DNA from: Trichoplax adhaerens
Lineage: Eukaryota; Placozoa; Uniplacotomia; Trichoplacea; Trichoplacidae
DNA length: 64,000 nt
Direction of reading: 5' to 3'
Assembly (NCBI RefSeq): GCF_000150275.1
Contig: NW_002060981.1
Span: forward strand, 64,539 to 128,538
Below are positions 28,564 through 41,867 of the stretch, in pieces. A program made the translations under genes and the position numbers. Every line of letters begins with the position of its first letter. Positions within the stretch are counted from its first letter, which is position 1. The notes below the pieces were generated by a model. The model worked only from the letters and a program-made list of their open reading frames with translations. It did no database searches and was not told the origin of the DNA.

Positions 28564-30420
28564 TTACTGTAAAAACAGAAAAAACAACAGTTAGTATTGA
28601 AATAGATTGCTATTGTCAAGATTAAATTACCTAGTAATCTATTGGGTATCAAGGTGCATAGCTACTAAGTCATGAATTAAGTTATAGAGTCTAAGTACGC
28701 CTATCCATTATTCAATTTTAGGATATATTGTTACCATAGCTAACACATACTGTATACAGTATACGTTGAGGACATTTAAGCTAATACTGCAATCTCTACC
28801 CTATCTGTGGTACAGTAATAGTTATAGTTAGTATTAATGTTCTGAACATACCTTCTTCTTGCCAGCACCAACTTTAGCTTTGGCAGTACCACGTACTTTC
28901 TTTTGTCTGTTCTTTCTCTCCTTACGTTGTTTCCTAGAAGCCCTTTTCCTCTCCAAGAAACCCAACTGATCAAATAAGAATAAATTTTACATTAATATCC
29001 TTGATGTTATAATTCAATTTACTTCAAGGTCTATCAACGCTATATTTGTGATAACTCAATTCCATCAATTGAAAAATTTAAATCTTAATTCAAGTTTTGT
29101 AGCTCGATCAATAATATTGTAACAGCAACTAATTTTTACGATCACGTAATCAGTATTGACTGACAACTTACCCGAACCAAACGATGCTTGGGCTCAAATT
29201 TTTTAAGATAATCTAAATTATCGTAGATAACGGCGAAACCAGTGCTTTTACCACCACCAAATATTGTCTTGAATCCAAAGCAGATTATATGATCTGCAGC
29301 ACATTTGTACATTTGAGCTAATCTTTCCTTAACGACAGTCTTTTTTACGGTAGCTTTACCAGGATGGAGGACATCTACGACCTAAATAGTTATTAGGCGA
29401 AATTTAATTTCATAGTATCGTCCAATACAAAACATATCGAAAATCCTGCTATAGAGTAGCAATAAAACTGGTAGATCAGTATGAGCACTAAAGGATAACC
29501 ATAACTCAAAAATGTGCAGGATAATCACCCTAATATGGCCGACCCCGCCAACACTGGTACTGGCTAGGACCGTTATTGTAGTTACCAGAGTTGCAAATTA
29601 CAATACTTTCATACTGAACTGCCCCTGAACTAAATGCATTATCCAATCTAACTTAGTTCAGAAATAGCCTTCAAAAAAAGCTTTCGTAGGGGATACTATA
29701 TCATTAAGATGTTATGTAACTAAACTGCAAATTACTGATATGACTGCAAGGTAAATAGAATACTAACTATAGGATGAGTTTACAGGAATCCATCAATGCC
29801 ATCTTCTCTCAGCTAAAATGGAATCGCCTCTGCAAACTGCTCTTATACCCACCGATTAATAGTAGTTACTCACTATGGATATTTTCTATTACTGTTGTAC
29901 TCTATTCTGTATTCAAAAAATGATGTAGTGTACCAATCACAATTTAACGTTTACACTATAACAGAGGCAGAGAACACTTACCATTTGCTTGCGATTCAAC
30001 AAGCGGTTGGTCATAAACTTGCGGGTTCGAATTGTGATAGCACCTTCGCTCTACATCATGATAATAGTAAGATAACATAAGTGCAATTTCAAGATCGAAA
30101 ATGACTACAACATCAAAAAAGCCTATTTCGACATAATTAGGATCATTTGAAGCAATCTGTATTGCAATTCATGTTGACTAGCAAGCAATCTCTCAAGCCA
30201 TGATTACTACAACATGACTAGGACTTAGGATGTGTAAGTTGAAAATCGATACAATGAATATTATCGTTCATCACACTATTCAATCTTGAATTAAATAATA
30301 AAAAATTCAAACCGAACGAAACAATAAGTTTTTTTCTTGAAGTTAACATCAAATGAAGGCTAACTAATGCAGGATTAATTGGATATTGGATGGATTCGTA
30401 TACGATCGGCTACTCACCAT
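28564..30420 (-). CDS. RPS24: 40S ribosomal protein S24 (eS24), five exons
   Basis: Component of the small ribosomal subunit, needed for pre-rRNA processing. Exons: start codon ATG 30420-30418 directly followed by donor GTGAGT; 30050-29982 ([20 protein letters not shown]...); 29381-29172 ([19 protein letters not shown]... to EPKHRLVR, including [14 protein letters not shown]); 28965-28852 ([20 protein letters not shown]... to KVGAGKKK); and a last exon beginning exactly with the stop codon TAA at 28566-28564. All junctions are phase 0. The product is 132 residues, close to the ~130-133 of animal eS24, and matches the family along its whole length. Two features are unusual: exon 1 contributes only the start codon, and the final exon contributes only the stop codon. 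Confidence 0.98.
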
Positions 30421-30443
30421 TTTGAAAACGTTGGATCGGAACT

Positions 30444-30455
30444 GAAAAGAAACGG
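30444..30455 (-). promoter_or_regulatory. Candidate 5' TOP pyrimidine tract of RPS24
   Basis: About 25 bases before the RPS24 start codon the minus strand reads CCGTTTCTTTTC. Animal ribosomal-protein mRNAs usually begin with a C followed by pyrimidines, which couples translation to growth signals. The transcription start is inferred, and the tract is interrupted by one G. Confidence 0.35.
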
Positions 30456-30512
30456 CCTTATCACGCGTGAACTATTAATCATGCGCAATGGACAGTACAG
30501 AACAATGGCTCT

Positions 30513-30600
30513 TGTTCAATACAGTACAGTACAGTACTGTAAATAATGATACTTAGTATTGTACTGGACTGTACTGTGTACTGTAGTGATCGTACTGGTA
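30513..30600. repeat. GTAC-palindrome cluster upstream of RPS24
   Basis: The sequence contains 'acagtacagtacagtactgt' and then further GTACTG and TGTACTGT blocks. It is the same motif family as the 7.5-8.0 kb cluster, here 60-180 bp upstream of the inferred RPS24 transcription start. Confidence 0.7.
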
Positions 30601-32147
30601 GAAGACCAGTATTCGTTAAAGGGGCGTGGCAAGCTCTCTAAAATGGTCGAAAGATGTCTCAGCTATAGTATTGCTTTAAATTATGTCTTTCAATGGTGAA
30701 GAAATGGACTTTCAATTTGGCTCCAATTCTATGCAGACAGATCAGTATAACCTTGAGCAATTAGCTCTTGATATGTTGATTACTTTTTATCGCAGTATTG
30801 AGTAATTCTATTTCTTTCAAGTTTCTCATACAAACTATCAGTCGCTCTTACATGTTCGGTTACTCCAATCATTTTACAACTCACACCGTAATACCGGTCA
30901 GTACTGCATGCGTAGGTATGGCAGTGCATGAGCCTTCTGTCGACGACATCTGTTGCATAAATTGGAAATTTGCACAATTTGACCATTTATCATGCCAACT
31001 TAAGATAATTAATTCACTAGTAGCGTAACTATATGCTAGTGTTTTCAGAGTGGATAAGAAGGAAGACGCAAAACAATAGCGTACTGTATGCTACAATGAT
31101 ACTGTCATACTCCACTCTAGCTAGCCTGTGCTGCACACTGCTTTGATACAAGCATATTAATCTTGCGCAAATGGCGTACAGTATTTGCGGTTGGACATCA
31201 CATCTAGTCATCTACTATTTTGATAAATAAATTAAACTTTTTATAAATTAAGGGATATTTGCTTTTCTACCAGGCTCTGAGTTACTTTGTACTCCACTTG
31301 GGGTTAGTCCTTATATATCGTACTTTTGACTCATTTTTACACACATATTTCACGTACGTAGCTAAGTTGCAGTTAACTTATGCATTCATTCAAGGCAAGT
31401 AAATAAGTGAAAATTTTACAGTGCAGGTTCTTGCACAACTTGAGATTTACTGTTAGAATGCATTAGCACTACTAGAATTTTAGCTATCTATTGAATAATC
31501 GTGTAAGCCACCAATTGCATATTGTACATGCTGAAGCCGTACCGTAACATCTGACTGAGCGAGGTCGTCAGTTCAGGCCAAATACAATACTGTATATCTA
31601 TAAGTTATGAGCTATCATGAGTAACTCATCCAATCATGTAGCCCACCATTCCAAAGATCTTGAAACAAGTAACCTTAAATTGTATTGTATATCAGAAACA
31701 GAACTTCTCATTGATCGTAATCATTCAATTCAATAAGCAACCATGGTCAAGACTGATAAAACAACGTGTAATCAACATGAATAGCAAGGGTATCGAATGC
31801 ATTATAACTTCGAAATCAACAGAGGACTTGATCCATTCATAAATAAAAGTTTAGAAAATTTATTTACACATTGCAAAGTTGGCCAAGTCAATATCATAAC
31901 AGCAAATATTAAATTAATTCAGATAAGGTCGATACAATTCATTAGCTGTCTCACTACAGTAGTAGTATTTGAATGATATACAGTATTTATTTATAAATCT
32001 GGATGAAAGTGTAGCCTTTACACTTTACACAGCGTATCGCGTTTTTAAGGCTAGATTATTTCGAATTTTCATACAGGGCAAGAAGGTCTTATTCTTAATT
32101 TAGGACATTCTCATTGCAGAATAACAATAACAGTGACATCATTTCCT

Positions 32148-33345
32148 CTACCTTCTTTGAGTGCGTTTATCGTAGCGCCTTAAAACAGAATTAATGACCT
32201 CTGCAGTGTTCTTTGAGCTGGCGTCAGTAGTCATCTCTTTCTCCTTACTTTGTTGCTAAAAAAGTATCAATGATCAATCGTTTCAATTTACCTGAGATAC
32301 ATACACATGAGTGGTTTTCAAGCATACGCACTACAACTAACAATTTTTTAATCTTGAATAAATACATTACAGTTCAATGAAACAAACTTACAGCTGCAAC
32401 TTGGTTCGTACATGCCATGAATGCTGTAATTTCCTTTCCACAAGCACTATCTTGAAACTCATTCTCCTTCCAACACGTCATTAACGCAGCCATTTCATGA
32501 AGGCACGTAGCATCTTTACAACATACAGATAGCATTGTTAAAGCAGAATTTATGTACGAAATGCCCTTCATTAAATATGAATTTACAATCAAGTATTATT
32601 AAATAACAGCAACTAGCGCGAATTCAACGTTGTACAGTTATTTGCAGCTTTCAATTTTAAGCACTTTATGTCCATTCTTAAATGAAAGATTTTCTATTTT
32701 ATCAAAAGCATCGATGGCTTTCCTGTTTATTCTGGTGGTTACAGAGGATACCTCAATTTGACTAGAGCTATGTCGGTACTTTAATAGCTGAGATAAAAGG
32801 GCTGTCAAAATGATTTAGGCGTTTCTGATGGTACAGTATACTCGTCTAGGACATAAATTATCGGATCGACGAGGTGATCCAATTTATGCTGTAACTTATT
32901 TTGAATATTCCGACTTTGAGATAGTATAATAGGCAAAACTTGAACCTAGACAACACTTGTAATTAATGTCATCATTACGAGTGTAGACAAGTACAACTGT
33001 CAGCAGACGATACAAAGTCTATCATACTTTAATTTGCACTCGGATCAATTGCAGTGAAATAGAACTGATCCTTGCATTGTAGACAGTATGCAGCAGCAAT
33101 ATTAATGAACGAGCTTCTGCAACAAGCAACGGAATCCCCCAACGGTATAACAGTACTGTACTATACAACATATAAAGTCTTCAAGATTTACATCACTCAT
33201 GAATAAAGCGAAGTTTGATCATACATATCTAATGTTACTCACTGCCAACATTACTGCCAGTATTGGAAATGTAAGGCCTCAATTTCATTTCTTTGATGAG
33301 ACCTTTAACTCTTTTCTTGCACAATGCGCGTGTAACTTGCACCAT
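32148..33345 (-). CDS. CHCHD1: CHCHD1 / mitochondrial small-subunit ribosomal protein mS37
   Basis: A CHCH-fold protein of the mitochondrial small ribosomal subunit, normally imported and oxidised through the MIA40 route. Three exons: 33345-33243 (ATG; MVQVTRALCKKRVKGLIKEM... and KLRPYISN, donor GTGAGT, phase 1), 32513-32392 (phase 0 end, donor GTAAGT) and 32255-32148 (stop TAG). The total is 110 residues; human CHCHD1 has 118. The second exon carries the twin Cys-x9-Cys motifs: C-LHEMAALMT-C, then C-GKEITAFMA-C, with CWKENEFQDSAC between them, closely resembling human CWKQNEFRDDAC. The basic N-terminus and the C-terminal helix NSVLRRYDKRTQRR fit the family. The gene lies 1.7 kb upstream of RPS24 on the same strand, with its own intergenic space. 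Confidence 0.93.
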
Positions 33346-33524
33346 GATTCCTTTCTACCAGCTGTGTCTTGCTCGAGCTGCAAGGAAAAACTCCTTTAAG
33401 GTCACTTCAGCTCTACCCTAGCCTACCTTCGGTCAGGGACTGTTGCAAGACTACTATTCTATACAGAATAAGGGGGGGCCGTATCCTTTTTCCTCTCATT
33501 CCACTACAGTACCACAGCAACCGT

Positions 33525-33800
33525 CTAGACTGTACACTGTACAGTATTGTACTGTAGCCTATGCGCAATCGCAGACAGTCTATCCATCGTTTCAGATATT
33601 GAGTTGAAATGACCAGTAAAATCGCCCATCCCTGCACTTTTGACTATACTGAATCAGCGTTTTTAAAATCGCCCATCCCCGCACTTTTGACTATACTGAA
33701 TCAGCGTTTCGTGTCCTATCTTTCCTTTCGTCGTCGGTATGCCTAAAATAAAACGTGTCGTACAGTACGTGTACATTGTACAATGCAGCGTGTCGTACAT
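33525..33800. repeat. GTAC motifs flanking a 47 bp tandem duplication
   Basis: GTAC-type palindromes occur at 33525-33560 and 33755-33790. Between them, 33617-33663 is repeated at 33664-33709 with a single T/C difference in 46 compared bases ('cccatccctgcac' versus 'cccatccccgcac'). The duplication must be recent. Confidence 0.9.
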
Positions 33801-34049
33801 CCGACCGGCTGTCCGTAAATGGAAAGCAGAGTCTTCAATCTCTATCAGCTAGTTGCTCTACTCTAGCGTTGCAATCGGCATGTTTAGTGCCCTAAAATTG
33901 CGATGGCCTATCATTTCATCGGCCATTCTACTAATTCTACTTTACTCTACTACTCAAACCGTCGACTGCACTATCCAAAACCAATCTTAGAATTGTCTTC
34001 TATACAATATTCGTACATAGGATAGTTCATTGCAATCCTATAAATTCAT

Positions 34050-35040
34050 GCGACATAGTCACTGTGACCATGGTAATGGATGAGCATGGATACCATTTCA
34101 GCTTCAGTTACATCCTGGCAGTTTAGAAGTCCATAGCTAGTCTTACGATCACATAAGGAAGAAGTTCGAAAGTGTAGTAGAGTATAGCTTTGGTTAATGA
34201 TTCCATTCCTACTGATCTTTATGATGTAGAAATAGTTTTGAATCCATGACCAACACTGGATTGCAACATAGCTGATCATTACCCTCCAATTCCTCATTTG
34301 GTCAAATTACGGCATGAAGAATTGTTTTCTTGAGTCCATGGCTAGGAAAGGAGAGAACAGATAAAGTTATTGCAGAGTTGAAGTTCAACTGCAGTCATTT
34401 CATTCCCTTTGATCTCTACCTTAGCCACATTAGGAATTTTTCATTTTGTAGGCCTTGAATAATGCTGGAATGAATTAAGCAAAGGGCATGAACGCATACA
34501 TGAAATGCCTGTATCCCTTCTAATCTCTATCAGTGTCAAGCTTTTGCAGTAATTACTATTCTAGATGCCATAGCCAATGTTGGAATGGATTGCATAAAGG
34601 ATATCAGAATAGAGTCATGTTAGAGTATAAATAGGATAATACCGTTCCCTCTGATGTTTATTATAGCCAACCTAGTAATAATTACTTGCAGTCTAGGACT
34701 AACGTTGGCATTAATTAGATCAAGAATATAACTGTATATTAGAAATCAATTTGATTATTACAACTGTAAGAGTTAGGTAGAGTATTTGTGTGAATTATTT
34801 TCTATTGAGCTACTATCACGCGGAAACTATAAATTGTTTCTTCTTACTTCACGGCTAGAAATAAAATTTTTTTTATGCCGTAAGGGTATGGTACAGCAAG
34901 AATAATTATGCCCTCACATCGTCATCACGGTTTATTGCTCCATGGTTAGATTGCTATAATGTTGATTTAAGAGACATCAGAATATGATAGAATATGAATT
35001 AAATAACTCCTTCAGATCTCTATTGTAGTAAAACCACTAA
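34050..35040. repeat. Diverged tandem repeats
   Basis: Loosely related segments recur with spacings of about 150-220 bp. They contain 'ttccctctgatctctat'-type blocks (34180, 34405, 34515, 34645, 35010) and 'aatgttggaatggattgca'-type blocks (34245, 34465, 34575, 34700). The copies are too diverged for exact boundaries. I see no coding capacity. Confidence 0.55.
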
Positions 35041-35255
35041 TTAAGTCTGATCTAATCTGCATGAAAGAGAGTAACGCATGTGCAGTATACTGAACAGAAT
35101 ATTAATGAATTAGTTACATTTCCTTTCTATATTCGTTGTACTAACCTGATGACTAAATCTCCACTGATGAAGTAATCACGGTTGTATAAGAACAATAACC
35201 TCCAGAACGATTTGATAATATTGCAGAACGAAGCCAGAGTACCAGTAAAGTAAAA

Positions 35256-36718
35256 ATGGAGAAACATGAAGAGGATGCTATTAAGGAATGTTGGTCCGAA
35301 CTTGTTAAGTCCATGCCGGTAGACCATATGAAAAATAAGCTATTTTCGAAGCGTATATTAGAGATATCTGATCTTGAAGCTATTGACGCTATGAATACTA
35401 CTAATAAAAAAAACCAAGAAATTCTAAAATTAGTAACGCGATCACAATCTCCTGAAACCTATAATATTTTCATTACTGCTTTGAGGGAAATCCCAACTAG
35501 AAATAATATCTTAGCGGACATGGTTGAAAAATGTAATAAAAAGAGCGTATCTTATAACTCAAGCAGCAATACTGCGTCTGCCAATATAAATGCAGACCAA
35601 ACAGGTAAGCTTAATCGTAGGTTTAATATTAGTTGTTGGAAAAAATAAAACAATTTCACTACGGTATGCGATAAATCCGTTGCTATCTATCAATCTATTA
35701 CTAATTATATATTTTTAAGGACTAATTGTGATAGCAGAAATCATAAAATCAATTACTGCAAATAAAGATAGTATTCGTTAATCAGATAACAAGATTACAC
35801 CATGTTTGTCTAATGTTTAATATTAATATTGTAAATGATGAAACCAAGTTAGTCATAAATCTCATAGAATATCAGTAATGATTTCGCTATTACCGCATAC
35901 TTCAATCTTGATAGCGCTCACTAGTTCGAGCAATCAGATAAAATTTAAACCATATTGATGTTACATGATTTTATTTATCGGTTGTTTAACATTGTTTATT
36001 TAAACTGATATTACAGACTCTGTTGGAGTTGACAAATCCTCTGCTTGCGGTGAGAAATGGGACGTCTTTTTGAGTTATTCGTGGAATAATAAAGACGAAG
36101 TAAAGAAAATTAAGAGTTACTTGGAACAGCAAAAGTGGACAGTTTGGATAGATGATGATCGTGTTGCAGGTGGTCAGAAATTGGATTCAGTTCTTTCAAA
36201 TGGAATTGAGGCATGCAAGGTAAAATCATGAAGAACGTCGACAACCAGTACTCGCTACTACATCGTAGGCTATTTTTCAGCGACAATATTACCTCTGAAT
36301 AGGCTCTGATTCTGTAACTAATTGCTGATCCAATAAGTTGATGCACAGTTTTAGATCACTACTTACTTTTTGCTTTTGATTAACTTCGATCTTTAATTCT
36401 GGCTAGGTGTTCGTTCCGTGCTTAAGTAGATCGTATGCTAATTCCGATAACTGTTACAGTGAATTGTCACATGCTAAAGACCTCAAAAAGTTTATTATAC
36501 CAATCGTTCTTGGTGATGTGGATCCTAAAAACGGTGGTCTTAAAGGCAAAAATGGTGACCTAAATTTTAAAATCACTGGCCTTACGTATATTAAGATAAA
36601 AGACTTTGAAGATAAAGCAACGACGAATAAAAAACTAAATGATTTAAATAAGGCAGTACATCGCCGATTAATAGGATATGATGAAGAAGCATCCAGCGTC
36701 AACACGCCATACAAGTAA
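35256..36718 (+). CDS. CARD-TIR protein, three exons
   Basis: Exons 35256-35604 (phase 1 end, donor GTAAGC), 36017-36219 (donor GTAAAA) and 36407-36718 (stop TAA) give 287 residues. Residues 1-95 form a death-fold domain of CARD type: an amphipathic start, LVKSMPVDHMKNKLFSKRIL, SDLEAI, EILKLVTRSQSPETYNIFI and the closing ILADMV. After a Ser/Asn linker comes a TIR domain. Box 1 is WDVFLSYSWNNKDE; then WTVWIDDDRVAGGQ, VFVPCLSRSYANSDNCYSEL and KKFIIPIVLGDVD follow. CYSEL keeps Cys-x2-Glu at the position of the catalytic glutamate in NAD+-cleaving TIRs, so an enzyme is possible as well as an adaptor. No signal peptide or membrane segment: cytosolic. The start is the first ATG of the open frame. 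The role in innate signalling is inferred from the domains. Confidence 0.88.
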
Positions 36719-36719
36719 A

Positions 36720-39700
36720 TATTATTTACTTCTTTTAATACACTGCAGTCAATATACGTATAATTTAGCTGCGGAATAGCCGAAAGCTACCAGAACCATT
36801 GAAAGCTAGACTGCATGAAATACATATGCTTTTCGATTTACTGTACTTGTTAAGATAAGTAAAATTTTAAGTGCGATAAAGGATTCTTCGATCTATAGCG
36901 AATATGGCATTTACGATATATTATTATTAATCGCGCAGTTTACCAATAATTATAATGTAGGGTACTCTAGATACTAAACAACTTGCTACAACATTTTATG
37001 GTTAGATTAGTTATGTAACATACTACATTTAGTTGAATAGATGCAACTCTGATATGCATTTCATACTCAGCCGTACATAAGCATCGTTCTATTCAGACCT
37101 TTGCAATAAAAGGCTTTAGGATGCAATTGCAGCGAAATCATGATATTATACAAGATTATAATATTATGGCGTATCGATTTTTACGTTTATTTGTTAATTT
37201 TAAATTCTGTAAGCAACATTTAGCTTTCTGTTGAAAGACCTTGTGTAAGTATAAACCAGTTTTATGCTAAAGTAATACCTGAGTCATAACGTCATTACTC
37301 CATAGATTCCTACAGTTGCTTAGCTATTTACTGATTTTGATGTGATATAATTTATGTTAGGACAATTACAATAGTTAGGTTGAAATGGTAAAAATGAGCA
37401 TTTATTACCTTTAGCGTGTAGATATGCGATTTTTTTTATCCTTATATCCGGTATTTGTGATATGAATAAATCGATCTTCTTAATTGCCGTTTCAATTCTT
37501 AACTACATCATAGAATGACAATGTAAGATATGCTATATCGATCCACTGTTCTAGAATCTATCCATTACTTTGTTAGTACAGTATATACTTGTATAATAGG
37601 AATTTGTGGTCGTTTTCCGATAGACAAGGATAGATAAAGCATTACAGAAAAGCAGATATTTTGCCAGCATTCCTCTGATTGGGATGCCTTATGCGTGTAT
37701 ACATTTTATCAACTTCGAATAGTAATAGGAGCTGTTTTAAGAGACAGTTCTGAACAATTGAGATCACTAATGTTCTAGAGTCATTATTTTAAAAATGTTC
37801 TGCTTCTTAAGTCCAATCAAAGATACAGTTATAGTATTTTTTAAAGTATTAATGGCGTATCTTGCAATAGAAATTTAAAAGCATACATGATAATAGTCTC
37901 GAAGGATTAAGCAACAACTTCTATCAATCAATATCTATGATCTAGTTTCAAAATCTATGGCCTTTGGCATATAATCCATCTTTCCATATCATAGCTTCAA
38001 TTATTAAGCGCGTACATTAAGCCTTTGCTTAAATCTATCCAAATCTTGTATTTTGTGATGTAAATGATAGACCGTTATACTATCTAGAATACTTCGATAA
38101 ATTAGTCAATTCCATGTGATAGCAATTGTAACTGCATGATATTTAATTATAGTCTAGTAAAATCGGTTTTAGCTTTTATTATTAAATAGTGATAAGATAG
38201 CATGAAGACACCGATGACTTTATAGTTTATTACAAAAATTCTATAAGATTTCCACTGCATATATGGCTTTTGATTTTTTAGGTTCCATAGCTTCTATTGA
38301 TGGCCAGTATTACCATTGATTTTATAGTATTGTCCTAAGCCGTCTATGATTTTTATCAAGATATCAATCTTATGTCATTAGAAATGAAAAGGCTAAAAAT
38401 ATTTTCGCTAGAGCTTAATTAAATTAGCTTATAGCTTCCAATCTTGGATGATGGTGATATACTGTAATATTAAATCGTCCACGATTTCCTAAAATCAAGA
38501 TCATATGAATTGAAAATTTCAACTTTACAGTGCGTAGATTGATACCGGATGCAGCCAGACTATATATAATCTCTGTTATGATGTAACGTTCTTAATATAT
38601 TACTAATAGCAAGCCTAGTTTGCCTTCAACCTCTACTGTAATTTTTAATACAGATAGCTAGGTACAGACATTTTAACTATCAAGGAAATCATTGGTAACA
38701 ATTAGTAGGTATTATGACCTGAAATTGAAGTAATAGTGACCTATATGATTTTATGTGATAGTATTACAATATCGATTATGAATTTAGAATGACGGACCGA
38801 TAATAGATAGATGCACCGGAATAATTTTAAGCCTGTAAAGCCTTAGATCGTTGATACTTTATTGAAATTTAGAACTAGCGTGAATTCGTTCCTACCGGCA
38901 GAGCTTTCACACATGATCTAAGATGGTATATAGTGATTACCTTATTCACGTTACTTAATTTAAAGAAACTTTACGATAATTTCTTTGTGTTTAGAGAGAG
39001 GGAGATAGCTACCGTACCAACTCTTATAAATACTGTAAATTTAAAATATTTGCCTAAAATTATTGCAAGACTAACCCAATACTTTTACTAAAGAGGATTC
39101 GTTCTAGATTAGATTTATAGTATATGAATATTTCTATCATTTTTCACATAAATATAAATACCCATACAATCTGGCAATGTTTATATTCCAAATCATTTCG
39201 TAGCATGTCATCCTACGGACATTAGAAAGCTGGTGACTTGTGGCTAAAGTTTTATAAATCATGATGGAGATACTATCATAGACAATGGAAATTTAACACT
39301 GATGCTAAATAAAAGCTTTATTTACTCCAAGCCTTATTGAAAAATTAAATGAATTTATGGTTATGTTAAATTACTTCAGATATTTCAGATCATTGTTATA
39401 GTAGATTACATTAGTGTTACGAGCTAAACAAAAAAACTAATCAAGCCTTCAGTTCCTATATCGCATAATAAATTGTCACATATTTTACGGAGACTTTGTT
39501 AATAGACATTTTGAAATCTATAAGCTAAATTTTTTCCCCTGGTCTAATGCCTTTACCTAATGTATCGTTATTCGCCTACTTGTTAATCATTTTTACTTCA
39601 GATACGATCAAGTCTTTTTCATATATAATAAGATTTTATGCAATATTGTAAGTCGAGTAGCTAAAATTAGTACATTTTAATTTCAATAAACGACAAGATT

Positions 39701-41860
39701 TAGTTGTCTGGTATTACGATTTTTTATTCCTAATTGATCTACCTTGAAACGCCTAATAATCCGGATAGCATCAAAACTTTAGGCTCTAGAGTTCTAATTT
39801 CAATACAAAGTTCTTCTACTCAGCTACTATAATTTTTCTCTTCATTCAACTAACGTTTTAATTCGATCAGATTTCGTTGTTTTAAATGCTATATAGAATA
39901 AGACATTACTTATGGCTCTAATAACAACCTTAATTATTATACTTTTATCCGTGTAAGTGTATTTGAAATATTAGCTAAGTTTTAGGAATATAGGTGATTT
40001 ACGTACACAATATTTGTCCACCTCCACTAATGAATACCTTTATACCTGACCGCAAATTTTATGCTCGTTTCATCATTACTACAATATATTTATGATTCAA
40101 ACACTAAGCCATGTGATTACTCTATCATAATGTACTTAAAAATAAAAACTCGTTTAATTGATCAATACCGATGCAAGTATGTGACGATAACGAACTAAAA
40201 GCATAAAACTTATTAATTAATTAAGTTATTGAAGTATATAACAAGGATTGTTCATGAATAAAAAGTGAAGTATCCGATTGGATGAATAGTACAGTAATAA
40301 ACTGTGTAAATAGAGCAAAAAGAAATCCAACGGTACATTAGCATAGTATACACATTGATCACGAATTGTTTGTAGGTTGAAAGGTAGAGCAGTACCAATT
40401 ATATCAGTACATAGACTAATGTTTGAGGAGCGATTCTACTTAATATTATGTGGCGAGGTATTTTTACTGGATCAGTAAAGGTATAGTATCCCCATTTTAT
40501 AATATCTACTTGTGGCACAACCTCGGTCATGACAAAGAAGTAAAGATATTTTCAAATTAAATTATGAGTTATCATCTACACTCTTGCCGCTATATTTTCC
40601 AAGTTAATGAAAATACAGTTAGATTTAATTTATTCCGGTAAAAATTTGAAGCTAAATGTTCATCGAATTAAGGATTATACCCCTCTATGATATTTAACCA
40701 ATCATTTATTATGTGATATTTAACTAATATAACGTGAGTTATGATGTTTTTAATTTGCGTAAATGACTATGAACTTAGTACCGCTTAAAGTCTTTGAAGA
40801 CCGTATGCGAATGTACCAATTTGAGTTAGGAGGTTAAGACAGAGAATTGAAATGAAGAGATAGTCCATTTTTGCTACTTCGAACTGAATGAGTTCAGATT
40901 AGTGATTAATTATGAGTATTTCTTGCAAAAATTACTTATCAATCCTACTTGCGCTATACTCAAGATTAAAAAGAATGGATTTTTTTCTTAATTTTTTTAT
41001 CGCTCTAATTGAGGGAAAGTCTCTTTTGCGAAATATTATTTCTTCCTAATTATACAGTACTAATTATGACATCTTAATACTGAATTTGATTGCAAAGTGA
41101 CAACATACTGTATAAAATGTAGAAATGACCTCAAATTTTTAAAGTAATTTTATTTTATTGATAATACGTTCCCGCATTTTAAAATTTTAATTGAACAGAA
41201 ATCATTTTTGAATATCAATTCAAAACCGCAAATTAATCGTTTAAATATTAGTAATTATTCTATTTTATCGCCTCGGCATAGCAACATCGTGAGATAAAAA
41301 TGTCGGCTGCGATATTAAGTTTAAAATTTTGCTTCTTGCTTCATTACTTAAAGCCTTAAATAACATAGGCTACGTGAAAAGAATAGAATCAGATAAAAAA
41401 TTTCATCTTCGCTTTTACTTATAAATACTACTTAAATTCTGATACAGTCGGATATAAATGAAATATTAAATTATTTTAGTATATAATATTCTAACTGAAT
41501 ATCTATTTTACCTTCTATCTCAATATCATTTATTTCCATTTAAAGTACCCTAACCACAATGGAAACCAAGTAGATTCATTAATATATTATTAAAATACTT
41601 TAATCGATAAACTATTCGATAAAATGATAAAACAAATAATTTTTCTTTAAACGTATCGCTTTGAATATAGAATTCGCATATGAAAGGATTATTATACTAG
41701 AGAACGTAGTCAATTATTTAAACGTCGATAAAAATTTTAATAATTTGATACAATTACTTCACTTAATTACTTTCTTTGTATAACCACTACTGATGGTCAT
41801 AAACTTAAATAATAGCAGATAATCGTGTAAAATTAGACATAAACCGCTAGCACATCTTTT
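36720..41860. other. Gene-poor stretch
   Basis: About 5 kb of AT-rich DNA between the CARD-TIR gene and the first cytokine-like gene. I see no open frame with a recognisable motif and no strong repeat. Confidence 0.5.
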
Positions 41861-41867
41861 TTAATAT

